From Allomyces macrogynus ATCC 38327 (taxonomy: Eukaryota; Blastocladiomycota; Blastocladiomycetes; Blastocladiales; Blastocladiaceae), in NCBI GenBank assembly GCA_000151295.1, contig GG745330.1, positions 1,943,527 through 2,007,526 on the forward strand: a stretch of 64,000 nt of DNA, given 5' to 3'. The notes under the pieces were generated by a model that was given only the letters and a program-made list of their open reading frames with translations, made no database searches and was not told the origin of the DNA. Both the position numbers and the translations under genes were made by a program. This document shows, piece after piece, positions 1 to 11,933 of the stretch. Numbering within the stretch: the first letter of the stretch is position 1; the number at the start of each line of letters is the position of its first letter.

Positions 1-1290
1 CGGACAAGTCCATGGTCGATGCTGGCAGGGGCGCTGCCGTCGCTTGGTGCATCTGATCGCGGCTCCCCCGTGCCGCGGGCTCATTGGCGGTACTTAGTTC
101 CCACATAGAGGCCGGCAACGGCGCCTGCACTGCCTTGGCCATTTGCAGACTGTGCCGGCTCCCCGACGGCGACGCGAGCGTGGCCTCGGAAGCAGCTCGC
201 AATGCCTCGGCCAACCCACGCGACTCGTCGTCGGCCAACATATCCGTGGACGCCGGGAGCGCCGCATGGGCTGCCCGGCTCTCATCACCACCCTCGCGCA
301 CGCTCGAACGGCTTGCCGCGCGCGGTGCCGTTGCGTCAGCCGCCAGCTCGTTTGTCGACCCGGGCAGCGGCGCACGAATCGCACGATCCACGTGCACACT
401 CGCGCGACTCGACGCGCGCGACCAGGCGGCCAAGTCGTTGGTGGATGCCGGGAGCGGGGCATAGCGCGCGTGCACGCTCGTGCGGCTCGCCGTGCGCAAG
501 TCGTTTGTTGATGCCGGCAGGGGCACGCCCGCCATGTGCGTGCTCGAGCGGCTGGTCGTCCGGTTCGATGTGGTGATGGGCTTGCCGCCCGAGACGGAAC
601 GCGACGTGGACCGCACGTCGCGCAGACTTGTGCGGCTCGATGCGCAGCTCGCCGTGGCCAGGTTGTTCATGGGCGCCGGCAGCGGGGCCCGGGTCATGGC
701 GGCGGTGAGCTGCGCGTGCGACGCGTGCGGGCTCTCAGCGAGGTGGTTGGTAGATGCGGGCAGGTTTGTGGCGAGCGCGGCTGAGAGCGAGGGGTCCGAG
801 CCAGACTTCTCGCTGGGGGACTCGTTCGCGGCGAGATTCATGGTCGATGCCGGGAGCGGGACCCCCTTGGCGTGCGCCAAACTCGCGTGGCTCGCGGTGC
901 GGTCGGATGCCGCCAAGTCCATGATCGACGCCGGCAACGGCACATTGAGCGCGGACTGGGCCACGTTCTCGTCCGACAGACCTTTTAGCGGCAAGTACTC
1001 GCGGCGGTCGTCGGCCGACGTCTGCTTCTGTTCGCGCGACGACGCCATGTCGCGGTTCTCGGAACTCGCCTCGTCGAGTTCCATGACCGACACCGGCAAT
1101 GTCGCGGCCATGGCCGCCATTTGCAGGCTCATGCGGCTCGCCGACTTGGCGTGGTCGCGCACAGCCAAGCCGTGCGTCGATGCCGGCAGCGGAGCCGCCG
1201 CGGCCGCGTCAAGGCTTGTGTGACTGGTGGTCTTTTCGTCCGCGCCCGAATGCAGCTCGTAGACGGATTCGGGCAGGGCCGTCGAAATGG
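1..1290 (-). repeat. Degenerate LPASTNDL protein repeats
   Basis: About 13 copies are read on the minus strand, near 5-30, 99-125, 240-262, 347-365, 430-460, 497-525, 660-685, 743-768, 833-862, 912-940, 1080-1105, 1165-1190 and 1255-1280. Variants include LPASTMDL, LPGSTNEL, LPAPMNNL, LPVSVMEL and LPESVYEL. The core Leu-Pro and the Leu at position 8 are the most conserved. Spacing is irregular, unlike a simple satellite. Confidence 0.7.
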
Positions 1291-2600
1291 CCGCGTGTTC
1301 GTGCATGCTCTGCCGGCTGGCACGCGCTGCCGCCGCGTCGGACGCAGCAGTATAGAGTTGCGCTTGCGACCCGTCGCGCGGGTGCTCGCTGCAGTCGTCG
1401 TCCTCTTCCATGTGCGCCGTGTAGACGTCGGCCAAGTTTCGGCCAGACGCGGTCTTGGTGTAGGCTTCGTGCTCGGCCGACGCGTGTGGCTGTTCGGCCA
1501 GGCTCTTGATGCTCTTGTTGGCGGGATCCGGGGTGCGGTGCGTGTTGGTGGCCGGATCGTTGACGGTGGCGAGGTCGCGACCGGATGCGGTCATCAAACG
1601 GTGGTTGGTGTCAGCGTCGGTGGCTGCGGTCTTGTCGCGCATGTCCTTGTTGCTCTTCGCAACCGGCGCGGGCGTAGGCTTAGCGGCAGGTGCGATGGCT
1701 AGACAGATGCACGACAGGGAACCCACCGTCAGCTCCACTAGCTCCAGGAGTTCCGAGCGTTCGTTGGACTCCACGAACCCGTCTCCTCGACCATCCTCGT
1801 CGAAAACGCCAGGTACTGGCTGTGCGTGAGCGCGTCGGCGCGTGCACCCGCCGGCATCCCAACTGCAGGAGCCGCCGTACCAGAAGTCGTCGCCGTCTTG
1901 GGCACCTTGAACGGCCCGGCTTCCGTCTCCACCACGTCGCACGAGCCCGACACGTCAGGCGCGACGGGCGCGGCCGAGGGGCCGACGGCGCTCGACGACA
2001 GAGACGCGGACGCAAAGGTCGTAGGCGGCCGCATGCCGGCCGTCGACGACGCCGACATGGCCATGTGCAACGTGCTCCCGGGCTGGATCGCGACCGTCGA
2101 GCTGTAGGCGCGCAGCGCATGGTCAGACATGTCGGCCGCAAGCTGCAATTTGGACCCGGTGCCGTCGTGCGCTGACGGCAATGCCGCGCCCGCGCGGCCG
2201 GCGGAATCGTTCAGATCGGGGCCCTATTAGAGCAACGAGTCAGCTTCTGCGTGGAAATTGACGGCTAGCGAAAGGAAAGGGAAACCAGGCAACAGCGTAC
2301 TTGGGCATGACTTGGTGAAGGCGTAGTTGTCTTCTTGGCGTCGGCCTCGGCATACCAAGCGGCCGTTGGGCAGAGATCCGGCTCGGCCGTGGGCGCCGGT
2401 TTCGGCGTGCTCTTGCCGGGACTCGTGCTGGCCGTCTTGTCGGCGGCGCCTGCAATTGTTTCCGCTTTTGCGTCCGTGACGGTCTCCAGCTTGCCGTCCT
2501 TGCACTTACACTTGCCCTTGCACTTGCACTGACATTTGCCCTTGCTCTTGGCTGGTGAGGACGACGCCGAAATGGCCGTGGGCTGCGTCGTCGACTGCAC
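1..2600 (-). CDS. LPAST-repeat protein, 3' part beyond window (unrecognised)
   Basis: I do not recognise the family. Three exons can be placed on the minus strand: 2600-2301, 2223-1906 and 1819 to beyond base 1. Both introns (77 and 86 bp) have GT/AG ends and keep phase 0. The last exon stays open through the left edge, so the C-terminus is outside the window. It carries about 13 degenerate copies of a short motif (consensus PLPASTNDLA) spaced 20-50 residues apart in Ser/Ala-rich, probably disordered sequence. The first exon has a Cys-rich patch, KCQCKCKGKCKCK. The frame is open upstream of 2600 to about 2680 with no ATG, so at least one more 5' exon lies between about 2700 and 3080. No membrane segment or catalytic motif is visible. 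The exon joins are inferred; the long repeat frame is seen directly. Confidence 0.6.
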
Positions 2601-3210
2601 GGCGAGCTGCTTGGATGCCCCGCACCCCTGGATATGCGGCCAAGATTCGTGAGCTGGAGGTCGGGAAGGCGATCAAAGAAGGGGATCGGCGGGATCGCCG
2701 CGTCGGGCATCGTGTTTGCGGACCATGTTGGCAAATCGAAACGATGGACAGGTTGCTTGCCCGCTCGAATAGCGACAGCGTTGATCCTGGCCAGGTCGTT
2801 GTGGAGGGCCACGAGCGGGTGGACAAGATCAAGAGAACAATCTTGCGTGTGGTTGCCTCGTTCTTGATCGCCTGCAGAACGGCTGGCCTTCGCCGCGCGG
2901 GGCTCGTCGATGCCGGAGCTGGCGGGTGCTGTGGTGGCGGTCCCGCCGCCCACCAATCAGATCCGCTTGACAGCAGAACAAAGAGAAAAATGCAGATTCG
3001 GTGCGGGGAGTGCGGTTCGCTCAATGGGTCGCTGACATGCAAATCCGAATGGGCTTCACAGCCGTGATCACAACCCGTTTCTAACGCTGACAAAATCGTA
3101 CACACGTGATCGCGGCTGGATGTCTCTCCGGACTGGTCGCTTCTTTCATTGTGGTTTGCGCCATCTCGTACTGGGACAGCTGCGCGGTTCCTTGCAGATT
3201 GACAATAGAA

Positions 3211-6200
3211 TTATAATCCCCCGTAGAGTGCACAGTATCCGCGACTGGACCCGGCCACGAGCCACCGCGCCCGCGGATGAAAGTCGACGGCCGTCCACAT
3301 TTCGCGCCGACCGCCACTACCGAGTCCCCCACGCCCGGTCGGCGCAACCAAATCCGACTTGGCCCCACGCAGCAGTGATGCCGCCGCCGCTGCTGCTGGT
3401 GCGCTTGCCGCGGACCGTCCTGGTCTCGTCGGTTGGCACGGCAACGAGCGTACGGCACGGCGCCAGGCACGCTCCAGTCCCGGCTGCTCGCGACTTCGGC
3501 GCGCTGATCTGTGGGCCAAGCCTGTGCACGACGCGCATCGTCCGCGCGTCCCACACCTTCATCAGGTCGTTGACCGCCGTCGTCACAAATGGCGGCGTCG
3601 TCGTGCCCGTGGGAACGCGCATGGCGTACGGCGCGCGAGGCCCGCCCGCTGTGACGCTCGCCACCGGCGGAAGCTCACCTATATCGACCGATGGGTCGAC
3701 GCGCGCCGCGACGAGGCCGGTGGCCATGTCGAGCAACGCGACTGACTTGTCCGAGGCACCGACGATCACCCACGGGTTGGCCGCGAGGTTATCGGCGGCA
3801 AGACACGTCAGGTACTGCGCGCCCTCGAGCGGGACCGTGGTTACGACCTTGGACTTGCCCGCTTGCCGCCGCGGCTGGACGCCCGTGGCCGTGCCCTTGT
3901 TCAGCGACGAGTTGGATGATCGAATCGACTTGTGCCCAACATCGCTGCCGCCGCCGTCCGCGGATCCGGACCAAAACTTGACCAGCTCGACGACGTTCAC
4001 GTGCCCAACGACCAAGAACCGCGACTGGGAGAAAAACTGCGCACCGACGACCGAGTCGGGCGCATAGGGCTCCTAGATCGTCACGACCAATGCGCTCTTT
4101 TCGGTACTCGGGCGTGCGTCCCACACGGCCACGGCCTGCCGCGTGCTCGCGACGACGAGCGAGTCGTCGTGGTTCCATGCGACCGTCTGCACCGGCTGCG
4201 GCATCTGGAAACTGGCCGCGGTGGACGCCATCGTCCGTGTCGACACGAGACAAATCGCCCTGTCGCTCGTGCCCACGGCCGTCTGGACCCGCGCGTCGAC
4301 ACGGCAACGGCCGTGACCGCCGATGGATGCACGTGGGTTTCGCCAACCATGCGCGGCGCGATGCGAGGAACGACAGCCGTGCTGGTATCGCCACCGTCAT
4401 CGTCTGCATCGCCCAGCCACTCGTCGATCCACTCGTTCGGGATCTCGCCGCCGACACTGCTCATGGACCGCACCCTTGTCGCCGACGTGGACCGCGTCAT
4501 CCCCGACTTGGGCCGCGCACTCGCCACCGCGGCCGGTTTCTTGGCCAGGTGCTTGGGCACAAACGGCGCGCTCGTGTACCCCGACGACGTGACCGTCTTA
4601 CGGAACGTGACGGGCTTGTCGCGCTGATCTGAAGCTGCAGATTCGGTCGACCACAGGAACTTGCGCATCGGCGAGCTCACGGGCAAGAGCGCAACGGGGA
4701 CCGCCGACCAGTCCAATTGCTCGACTGGGTTCTGTGCGTCCGGCGGTGAGGTCGCTCGCGCAGCGAGACCCGTGAGAATGGCGGGGACACCAAGAGGCAG
4801 CGCCATGCGCGCCCATGCGTCCTTGCGGAGCCGGGCCACGTCAGCGAGCGTTGCGACGCCCGCGGCAACGAGAGATGCGGAGACGGTTACGAGCGCGTGC
4901 TTGGACCACATCGAGTCGGCGGGCTGGTAGCGGCCGCGAAGCGCCTGCAAGACGGCGGGGAGAATGGTCGAGACGAGCAGGCCCGGGTGGAGATTGGAGG
5001 CTCCAATCCGGTCGATTGCGAGCTGGGTGCGCGGATTGGCGTCGTCGTCGTTGTTGTTGGGGGCCGAGGCGTGTTGCGGGTCCAACGTGAGTACTTTGAG
5101 CGGTCCGTCAAATGGGCACGAGACGACAGCGGTGAGGTACGGATTGACATCGTCGCCATGACAATTTAGAGCAAATGGTCCACTCGAACCGTCGCAATGA
5201 TCGGGTCCACGACCGGGTCGGTGAGACTCATCGCGCTATCCGACTTGACTCCCAATCCCAGATCGCCAGGCGAAATCCTCGAACCACGCTCAGAAATGTC
5301 AATATCCGTTGGCTTCGATGCCGAATCGTCGTCAGGGCCCGCCGCGGGTTGGACAGGGTTGATGACCCCGTGCAGCCGCGGCTCGAACCGTATCGCGCGC
5401 GATACTTTGGTCAAGGAACGCACTGCGATCGTGCGAGTTCCAATGGACCCAAGCTTGGAGCTCGAGGTCCCGCGCACCGCCTTGTACGCGTACACGCGAA
5501 GAATGCCGTCGTCGGACCCGACGTACAGGTGGTGCGTGACGGGTCAATGGTCAGGTGCGTCAACTGCGCGGGCGGGCACAGATTCTCGCTCTGGTAGCAG
5601 CACCGCGCCTGGACAAGGTCCCAGACCTTGAACGCCTTGTCCTCGGCGAGCGTGACTAGCCATTCGCCCGACCGGCCAAACCACGAGCAAATGACAGGCG
5701 CGTGGTGACCTTCCAAACAAATGCGACTCGCCGTGGCCCAGACCGATCGTGCAGCTGCAGCAGAGGGAATACGAGAGCCGGTCGATTTTGACACGGGCCG
5801 ATGCGCCACCGACGCCGAGGACTGCTTGAACCCCATCGTGGTCGGAACTGGCGCGACCATGACGTACACGACGGCACCGACGCATGCCGCAAACCGGTTT
5901 GGACCAAGCGCGAGGTGGGTGCAGGGACTGGGGAACCGTGCCACGAGCCCGACTGATGTGACTGGCAGCGTCAGCGCGCCCGTCGAAGCTGGTCAAACGA
6001 CAGGACGTGTTCAACGACGTGACCCGTGCGGTCGCCCGACAGGACAGCCCGGCCCGGATTGTCATGAGCGATCAAGGACATGACTTGCGCGTCGGGGCTG
6101 GCCAAATCGCTGGGAAGCGGCACGGCTGGCCCAAACAGCTGGATGGCACGACGGCGTTCATACTGATAATGCTGCTGCTGCTGATGCTGATGCTGAGGGA

Positions 6201-6246
6201 CAAGAGCAATGCAGAGACGGTGTCCAGACTGTGCGAGGAGCAGCAA
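3211..6246 (-). pseudogene. WD40-repeat protein, frame-disrupted (WDR27-like?)
   Basis: Several minus-strand segments carry WD40 blades, for example EDKAFKVWDL (about 5,620), VVASTRQAVAVWDAR (about 4,130), NDLMKVWDARTMRVVHRL (about 3,530) and a terminal blade with AVDFHPRARWLVAGSS (about 3,270). Long low-complexity linkers separate them, as in WDR27-type two-propeller proteins, but that assignment is weak. The frame does not stay open. Near 5,540 a blade reading LTHLTIDP continues as HHLYVGSDDGILRVYAYKA in another frame, with no AG acceptor between. Near 4,280 another blade changes frame, although a 50-bp intron is possible there. An in-frame TAG lies at 4,073-4,075 inside a blade. Frame changes near 5,170 and 3,350 may be introns. 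The gene may be decaying, or the sequence may hold indels; neighbouring long genes are intact. Confidence 0.5.
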
Positions 6247-6639
6247 CGAGCCAACATGCGGGTGTCGAACCGCCGTCTAGCCCCATTGCGGCCATGCTGC
6301 TCGGTGAGCCGGTTCAGGTCGAGCGCGTGGTTCCACTTGGAGTGCGGGTGGCCGGGTCGTGGTCGTGACGGGATTGATGCATGCGCTGTTGATTGACGTT
6401 TATTTATGGATGGACGAGGGCGACAGAATGTGACCGAACTTGGGAAGCATGGCAGTCTGGCAAGTTGCGCGAGTCAAGTCCACTTTGCATCGATTGTGGC
6501 CAACTCCAGAAATAGGCGAACACGGTCACCCAGACACACTCAGGTGGTCAATTCGCGCGAATGTCAATGTGCACTGACCGCCCACGATGCTTTCTCCCCC
6601 GGCTCACCGCTCGCATCTCACTTCCCACGACCACCCGCA

Positions 6640-9600
6640 ATGCCGCTCTGGGACGTCGATTTATTCAAGTCGACCAAGGACCCGGCAGTCCTGGAGCAGC
6701 GCCAGATTGCGCTCGCCAACGTAAATCTCTTCACGCCTCACAACAAGGAACCTTGCGACCTCCTCGACCTCAACTCGCTGGTGCCGTAAACGTCGGTCAT
6801 GACGGTGTTATTCGAGGGGCAGGGCATGGGGGAGAAGCGAATCCCCATGACTCTGCCCTCTTGGTGGCAGGGATGAGTCTCCTCCATGGTCCCAATCGCT
6901 CACTGTGTTGGCTCGTTTTTACCGTGAAATCGACAGGGCAATGTCGTTGCGCAGGGGACGCTCGATTGGGGCGGCAAAATGTCCAGAGGTCACTCTCATT
7001 TTGTATTTTCTGTATATTCGCCAGGCCTTGAGCACGCCCTGACGCTGCAATCTCGCGTTTCTCTTGTCCAGAGTGCCAAAAGGCCATGAAGCAAAAGGCC
7101 AAAGACGCGACGGGAAAGCAGCCTGTCCAGTTTGAGGTGATTGAGTGGAGCTTGGTAAGTCACTTGGGTTTGTTCTGCTCTGAGACGCCAAAGTGCCCTT
7201 GCTCACATATTTCGGTCTATTTTTGTTCAGGAACGCAAGGAGAGCGACCCGGCCAACTTCAAGTTTATCGTCTGGGTCTCGTCGGGCCGCGTCTGGTACT
7301 CCATCAAGGTGAGGACCAAGTTCTTGGTGCGGGCTGCAGGTGATGCTGGGGCTGGAGCTTACCAACCTGCTCTTTGCGGGAGATAGAGCATCTCGTCCAA
7401 CTGGACCGCATATACGCAGACGAGCCTGGCGATTCAGACTCTGAGTGCGTGTTGTGTTCACATTTTGACTCGACAATCCGTCCGGTCCGGCTTTTCCGCG
7501 GCTGCTCGACCATGTCTGGCCCATTGCTCATCTTCTCCACCACTTTCTAGGTGCTCTGGCGCAAGCCGTGTCCGAAAACCAGACGCTCGACACGAGCATT
7601 GTGCTGCAAAAGGTGGGCAAATTCTGGCGCCTTCCTCATTGCTCCCTCTTACTCGACTCTGGTCTTCACATAACTGACGAGGGGTTTCTGAACAATAATA
7701 GGTCGCGCAAGCGCTTTCCCGTTCCGCCGATGACATTGCGACGCTCCTGAGCCTGCGAGCGCAGTTTTTCCACAAGCAGCTGCTCGTATTTGTCTTTGAC
7801 AATGCCGAGCCCAAGTCGATCCACCCGAAATGCCCGGTTCTCCGGGCCTTATCTCGCGCGTTCCGTCACGGCCGCGCGATCACGCCGTCGCCTCCTCCGC
7901 TCCTGGTACCTGCTTCCACGTCGCCTGCGCCCAGCTCTCCCTCTGTGGCCGCTCAGCCGCGACAACGGCCACCGACCCCAACGGTGCTTCGTCCGGCAAG
8001 TGCCGCGGCGGCCGTATCCGCTCGCGCGGCCACGCCGAGTCGCCCACCGTCGCGCACCTCGTCACGACTGCGCGGTGCGCCCCCCGAGGTGGTCCCATCC
8101 GATCGCGCAGAGTCGCCGCTATCTTCTCTTCCCTGTAACCCGTCGTCGCCATCGGTTGATGCCAAGTCGCTGGACGGCCAACCACTTTGACTCGACCCCG
8201 CACGCGCATCATCCGTTCCCGTGCAGGACGTGCCCGATTCGCGCGACAATCGGGTGGAGAGTCGTGTCGTGGAGCCCGCCGAGCCGAGTGGCAACAGCAA
8301 AGTCGCCGATTTGACCGATTTCGGCGGTGCTGGGCGCGACTATTTTGGGGGCGAGACGGGACACGTGCACAGTGCTGGTGCGGGTGCTGAGGACGGCGGC
8401 TGCGGCGGCGCAGTGCCGGCTCAGCAGCAGACCGTCGGAGCGACGCGGCGCAAGGAGCAGGAGCCCGCCGTGAAACGGGAGGGCGTTGTCGATACGGCCG
8501 CTCCTGCCGACGTGGATCTCAAGGCGCAAGTGCGGCGTGCAGAGCCGGATCTTACAAAGTCGGTGGTGGTTGAGGTATTGCTGCTGGTTTTTACCCGTTT
8601 TTGTGTCTGCCCGCTGTGTGACTGACACTTTATCGTGTTTGATTCAAGGTACCGATGTACCCGTCGATGCGATGCCAGTTCGAGTCGTGCAACTTTGTGG
8701 TACGTTACAGGTCGTCTTAGGCGTGAAGATTGGCCTGAAGTTGACCAAATCCTTGTGCCAACAATGTTTTTTTTAGGGCGGCGCGTGGGACGATCTTTTT
8801 GCGCATTATGCGTCGGTCCACGATTTGCCGTTCCCCGCGCCCGATGGTGCTGCCATGGACGTGGACCAAGACGAGACCGACGAAATTGTGGAGCTGCCGC
8901 CGATCCGGATCGCAAAGCGACCGCCGCTTCCGAATGCATCGGTATGTCCTTGTCTCACCGCCTACTCATTCCACTTCCAGCTCATGCACTTTTTTCGTGT
9001 TGGTAGCCAAGCCTGAACTCTCGCCCGTTCCATTTTCACCGGACCCGGTCGATGCGCTTTGAGCCGCGCGCCAAACCCGCGTTTCGACTTGCCACGCTGG
9101 CACCTCCGCGCGAGCCGTCGCTGCCGGCTCCCGTGCCTGTCGCCAAGCTGTTTGTTCTGCCGTCGCACGATGAGCTTGCTGGGCGGATGCGCGCGTTCAC
9201 GGTTAAACTCGAACCTGCATGGGCAGAGATGACCGAAGAGAGCGACGATGAGGACGGCGAAGTCGCGCCGCCATGTCCAAGCGAGTCTGCGGTCGCCAAT
9301 TCCGAGCTCGCCGACGCATTCGACTACGACGTGGACATGAACGATGTCGACGAGCCCGCGTTCCCGGCCGCGACCGGCTTTGTCGATGGCGCACCCAGCT
9401 CACCTGCGCGCGACGCTGCGCCGCCTGGTGGTCCCGCCGCCGTGCCAGTCGTGCCCGAGCGCGAGCCGAGTTTGCCACCGGCGCCGCTGATTGATTTGAC
9501 GAGCGACGTGGAGGACGGCGCGACTATCGGCGGCGACCGTGCGCATGCTTCTGCCGCTGTCCGGATCGCACTCAACGGCTGGCCAAGCCAGCGGACGGTG

Positions 9601-10920
9601 GACGCGGTCGGCGCCACGGAGCCGATCCTGTCGCGGCCACCCTCTCCACCCGGCTCGTTTCCGAGTCACGGCACGCAGCTCCCGGAAGCCACGCTCGGCG
9701 CGCCATTGCCCGTGTCCGAGCCGGTGGACTTGGCAAGCGACGTTGGCGCGGTCGAGGACGGCGCAGTTGCAGGCGGTGACCATGCGCTCGCTGCTGCCGC
9801 AGCGCTGGTCGTACCTTTGGACGGACCACGTCCCCGCTTGATTGATGCGGTCGGCGGTACGGATCTGGCACCACTACTACCACCCTCCCCACCCCGCCCG
9901 TCTCCGAGCCACGGCACGCAGGTCCCCGAAGCCATGCTCGAAATGCCGTCGCTCGGATCCGATCTGGCTCCGGCTCAGCAGCTCGAGCCTGCGCAACCTG
10001 CTCTGACGGCATGCGAACCGTCGCCCGCTCTGGCAGCGGCGTCTCCCGTGCACAATGGTTCCTGTGTGGTCATTAGCGACTCGGAAAGCAGCTCGCCGGG
10101 CTCGCCACCACTTCCGGCTGCGACGCTGCCGGCAAACCTGCTGGGCGCCAGACCGAGCGTGCCCACCACGCCAACGCCGAGACCAACGCCCGAGCCGAAC
10201 GAGGCTCTGGCGGCGGCTCCCGCACGCCCGGCTCGCGGCGACGCACCAGAACCGACGATCCGCGAAATGGAGCTGGACGACAGCGACGACGATGAAGAGC
10301 AAATCATTTCGTCGGCATCGCAACCCGCAGCCCCCGCTCAGCGCGTCGACCCGCCGCCGCCACCGCCGCCGCCGATCGAAGACGATGACGACGACGAGGT
10401 GCAGTTCATTTCACCCCCACGTCGTCCCCCGACATTTGGCGCATTCGGCCTGCGCGCCGAACCGGCGCAGTCGCCGCCGCGTTACGGCGATGGGAACCTC
10501 ATGCGCGGTCCGGGTTCCTCGTCGGCATCGCAAGCACGACCGACGTCCCCTGCGGCATGGGGTCGCCAGACGCGCCCAGGCGTTGCACCGCTGCCCGAGT
10601 CGGTAACCTCGTCGGGCGCACCGCCTGTCGCTCCGGATCGGCGCGACACCGGCTGGTTCTGGTCACAGCAATTGCCACCGGGCCATCACGGCAACGAGGC
10701 ACGTTCACCGCCGCCACCACCACCTCCGCGCCATCGTCCGCCACCACCACTGGCTCCATCGCGATCGCGCCTGCAGCACGATGCGTCGCGCGATGTGTCG
10801 ACCAACCAGCGCGCCGGGCCGGCAGGCGCGTTCCAGACGCAGCGCTTCCAGAAGCGGCGGTTGACTAGCATTGTCGGTGACCACGAGGATGTGGCTGTGG
10901 CCAAGAGGCAACGCCGCAGT
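6640..10920 (+). CDS. C2H2 zinc-finger protein with possible RFTS-like region and SIM motifs
   Basis: Ten exons join in phase: 6640-6780, 7074-7154, 7231-7308, 7387-7444, 7551-7612, 7702 to about 8152, 8227-8574, 8649-8699, 8777-8941, and 9007 onward. The end of exon 6 is uncertain. The N-terminal part (QFEVIEWSL, then FIVWVSSGRVWYSIK and a helical stretch) resembles a replication-foci-targeting (RFTS) fold as in DNMT1 and fission-yeast Raf2; this is a pattern-based guess. A C2H2 finger (C-x4-C-x12-H-x4-H) is split by the intron at 8700-8776. The long last exon is acidic and Pro-rich, with SUMO-interaction-like motifs (LIDLTSDVED, CVVISDSES) and an internal duplication. A nuclear chromatin role is inferred. 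The frame stays open to 11265, but beyond about 10,930 it is antisense to a transporter gene, so the true 3' end is unknown and may have been displaced by a rearrangement. Confidence 0.6.
9487..9955 (+). repeat. Tandem duplication of about 78 codons inside the zinc-finger gene
   Basis: Two consecutive in-frame units share the order (I/V)DL(T/A)SDV, VEDGA, GGD(R/H)A, (V/I)DAVG(A/G)T, PSPP, then PSHGTQ(L/V)PEA. The units start near 9,487 and 9,724. Divergence is moderate, so the duplication is not recent. Confidence 0.75.
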
Positions 10921-10933
10921 GACGACTACTTAC

Positions 10934-11933
10934 TTGATCGCTCGCCAGAGCGGCCAGCGGCCAGCGCGGCAGGTTGGCCGGCACCGCCGCCTCCACCGGC
11001 GCCTGCCACGCCCGAGACCAAAAACGCCAAGACGAGAACAACCAGGGCGCTGATGAGCAGCGGGGTGGGGCGACCGCCGACCAAGGAAATGACAGTACCG
11101 CCTGCAATCGGCGCGGCGACGACTCCGAGCATGATCGCGCCCTGGATCGCGCCAAATACTGCAGGTCGCTCGTGCGGGAACGTCATGTCCGACACGTACG
11201 GCTTGAGTCCGAGCATCGAGGCACCCATACCACCGCAGAGACCAGCGAAAATGTACATGGTGTAGTAAATGGGCGCGACCGCGCTGGTTGGGGCCGTGAC
11301 GATGGCGAGCGAGGCGGTTTGGATCGACATGAAGGCCAAGAAGCCGACGCGCACCATGAAGACGCGGCCGTGCGTATCGCAAAGATGGCCCCAAAACGAC
11401 GTGGTCAGCATCGCTATGAGCATAACGATGGGGGGAATCAACGGGGTCAGTTGAGATCCAAGTCTTTAGGTCCGAACGGCCACAGCGTTTCCATCCGCCC
11501 CGAAAGACTTACAAGTGATGCCCATCCAGAACAAACCCGTGGACAAGAGCCCGCTCGCACGTTTTTGCACGCGCACGGCGAGGTGTGCGTCGCTCTTGCA
11601 CTCGCTTCCATCGCCAATGACCGCGCCATTGCGCACCCGCTCGAAATCGCAGGCCCAGTCGAGTGTTGCCTGGTTGACGGCGGGCACACACGCCATGAAC
11701 GCGACCAGAACAAAGAACGCGAGCGCGGCGAGAATGACAATGGGCCCGCGGCGATACCAGGGTTTGGCCAAGAGTGCGGCCAAGTCGGCGGCCATGGTCG
11801 CTGAAGCCTCATCATGACTTGATGCTGCGATTGCTGGCGTGCTGCGAGACGTGTCGGCTTGCTGCAAATGCTCGTGGCCGTTTCTGTCGACGCCGTCCTC
11901 GATGAGCAGACTAACTTCGCTGTCGGTGTCCAT
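10934..11933 (-). CDS. Major facilitator transporter, N-terminal half only (TM1-6)
   Basis: Exon 1 is 11933-11513 (ATG at 11933) and exon 2 is 11413-10934, joined in phase 1 by a GTAAGT donor and an ATAG acceptor. The product has an acidic N-terminus, then TM1 (PIVILAALAFFVLVAFM), a polar loop with Cys residues, and TM2 ending in the facilitator signature FWGHLCDTHGR, which corresponds to GxLxDRxGR between TM2 and TM3. Four more membrane segments follow, through LLISALVVLVLAFLVSGV. The reading stops in a Gly/Ala loop: after GERS there is a strong GTAAGT donor at 10933 and then a stop. No hydrophobic frames follow on this strand, so TM7-12 are missing here. The half at 31786-32885 is complementary. 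A solute transporter of the plasma or vacuolar membrane is likely; the substrate is unknown. Confidence 0.75.
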
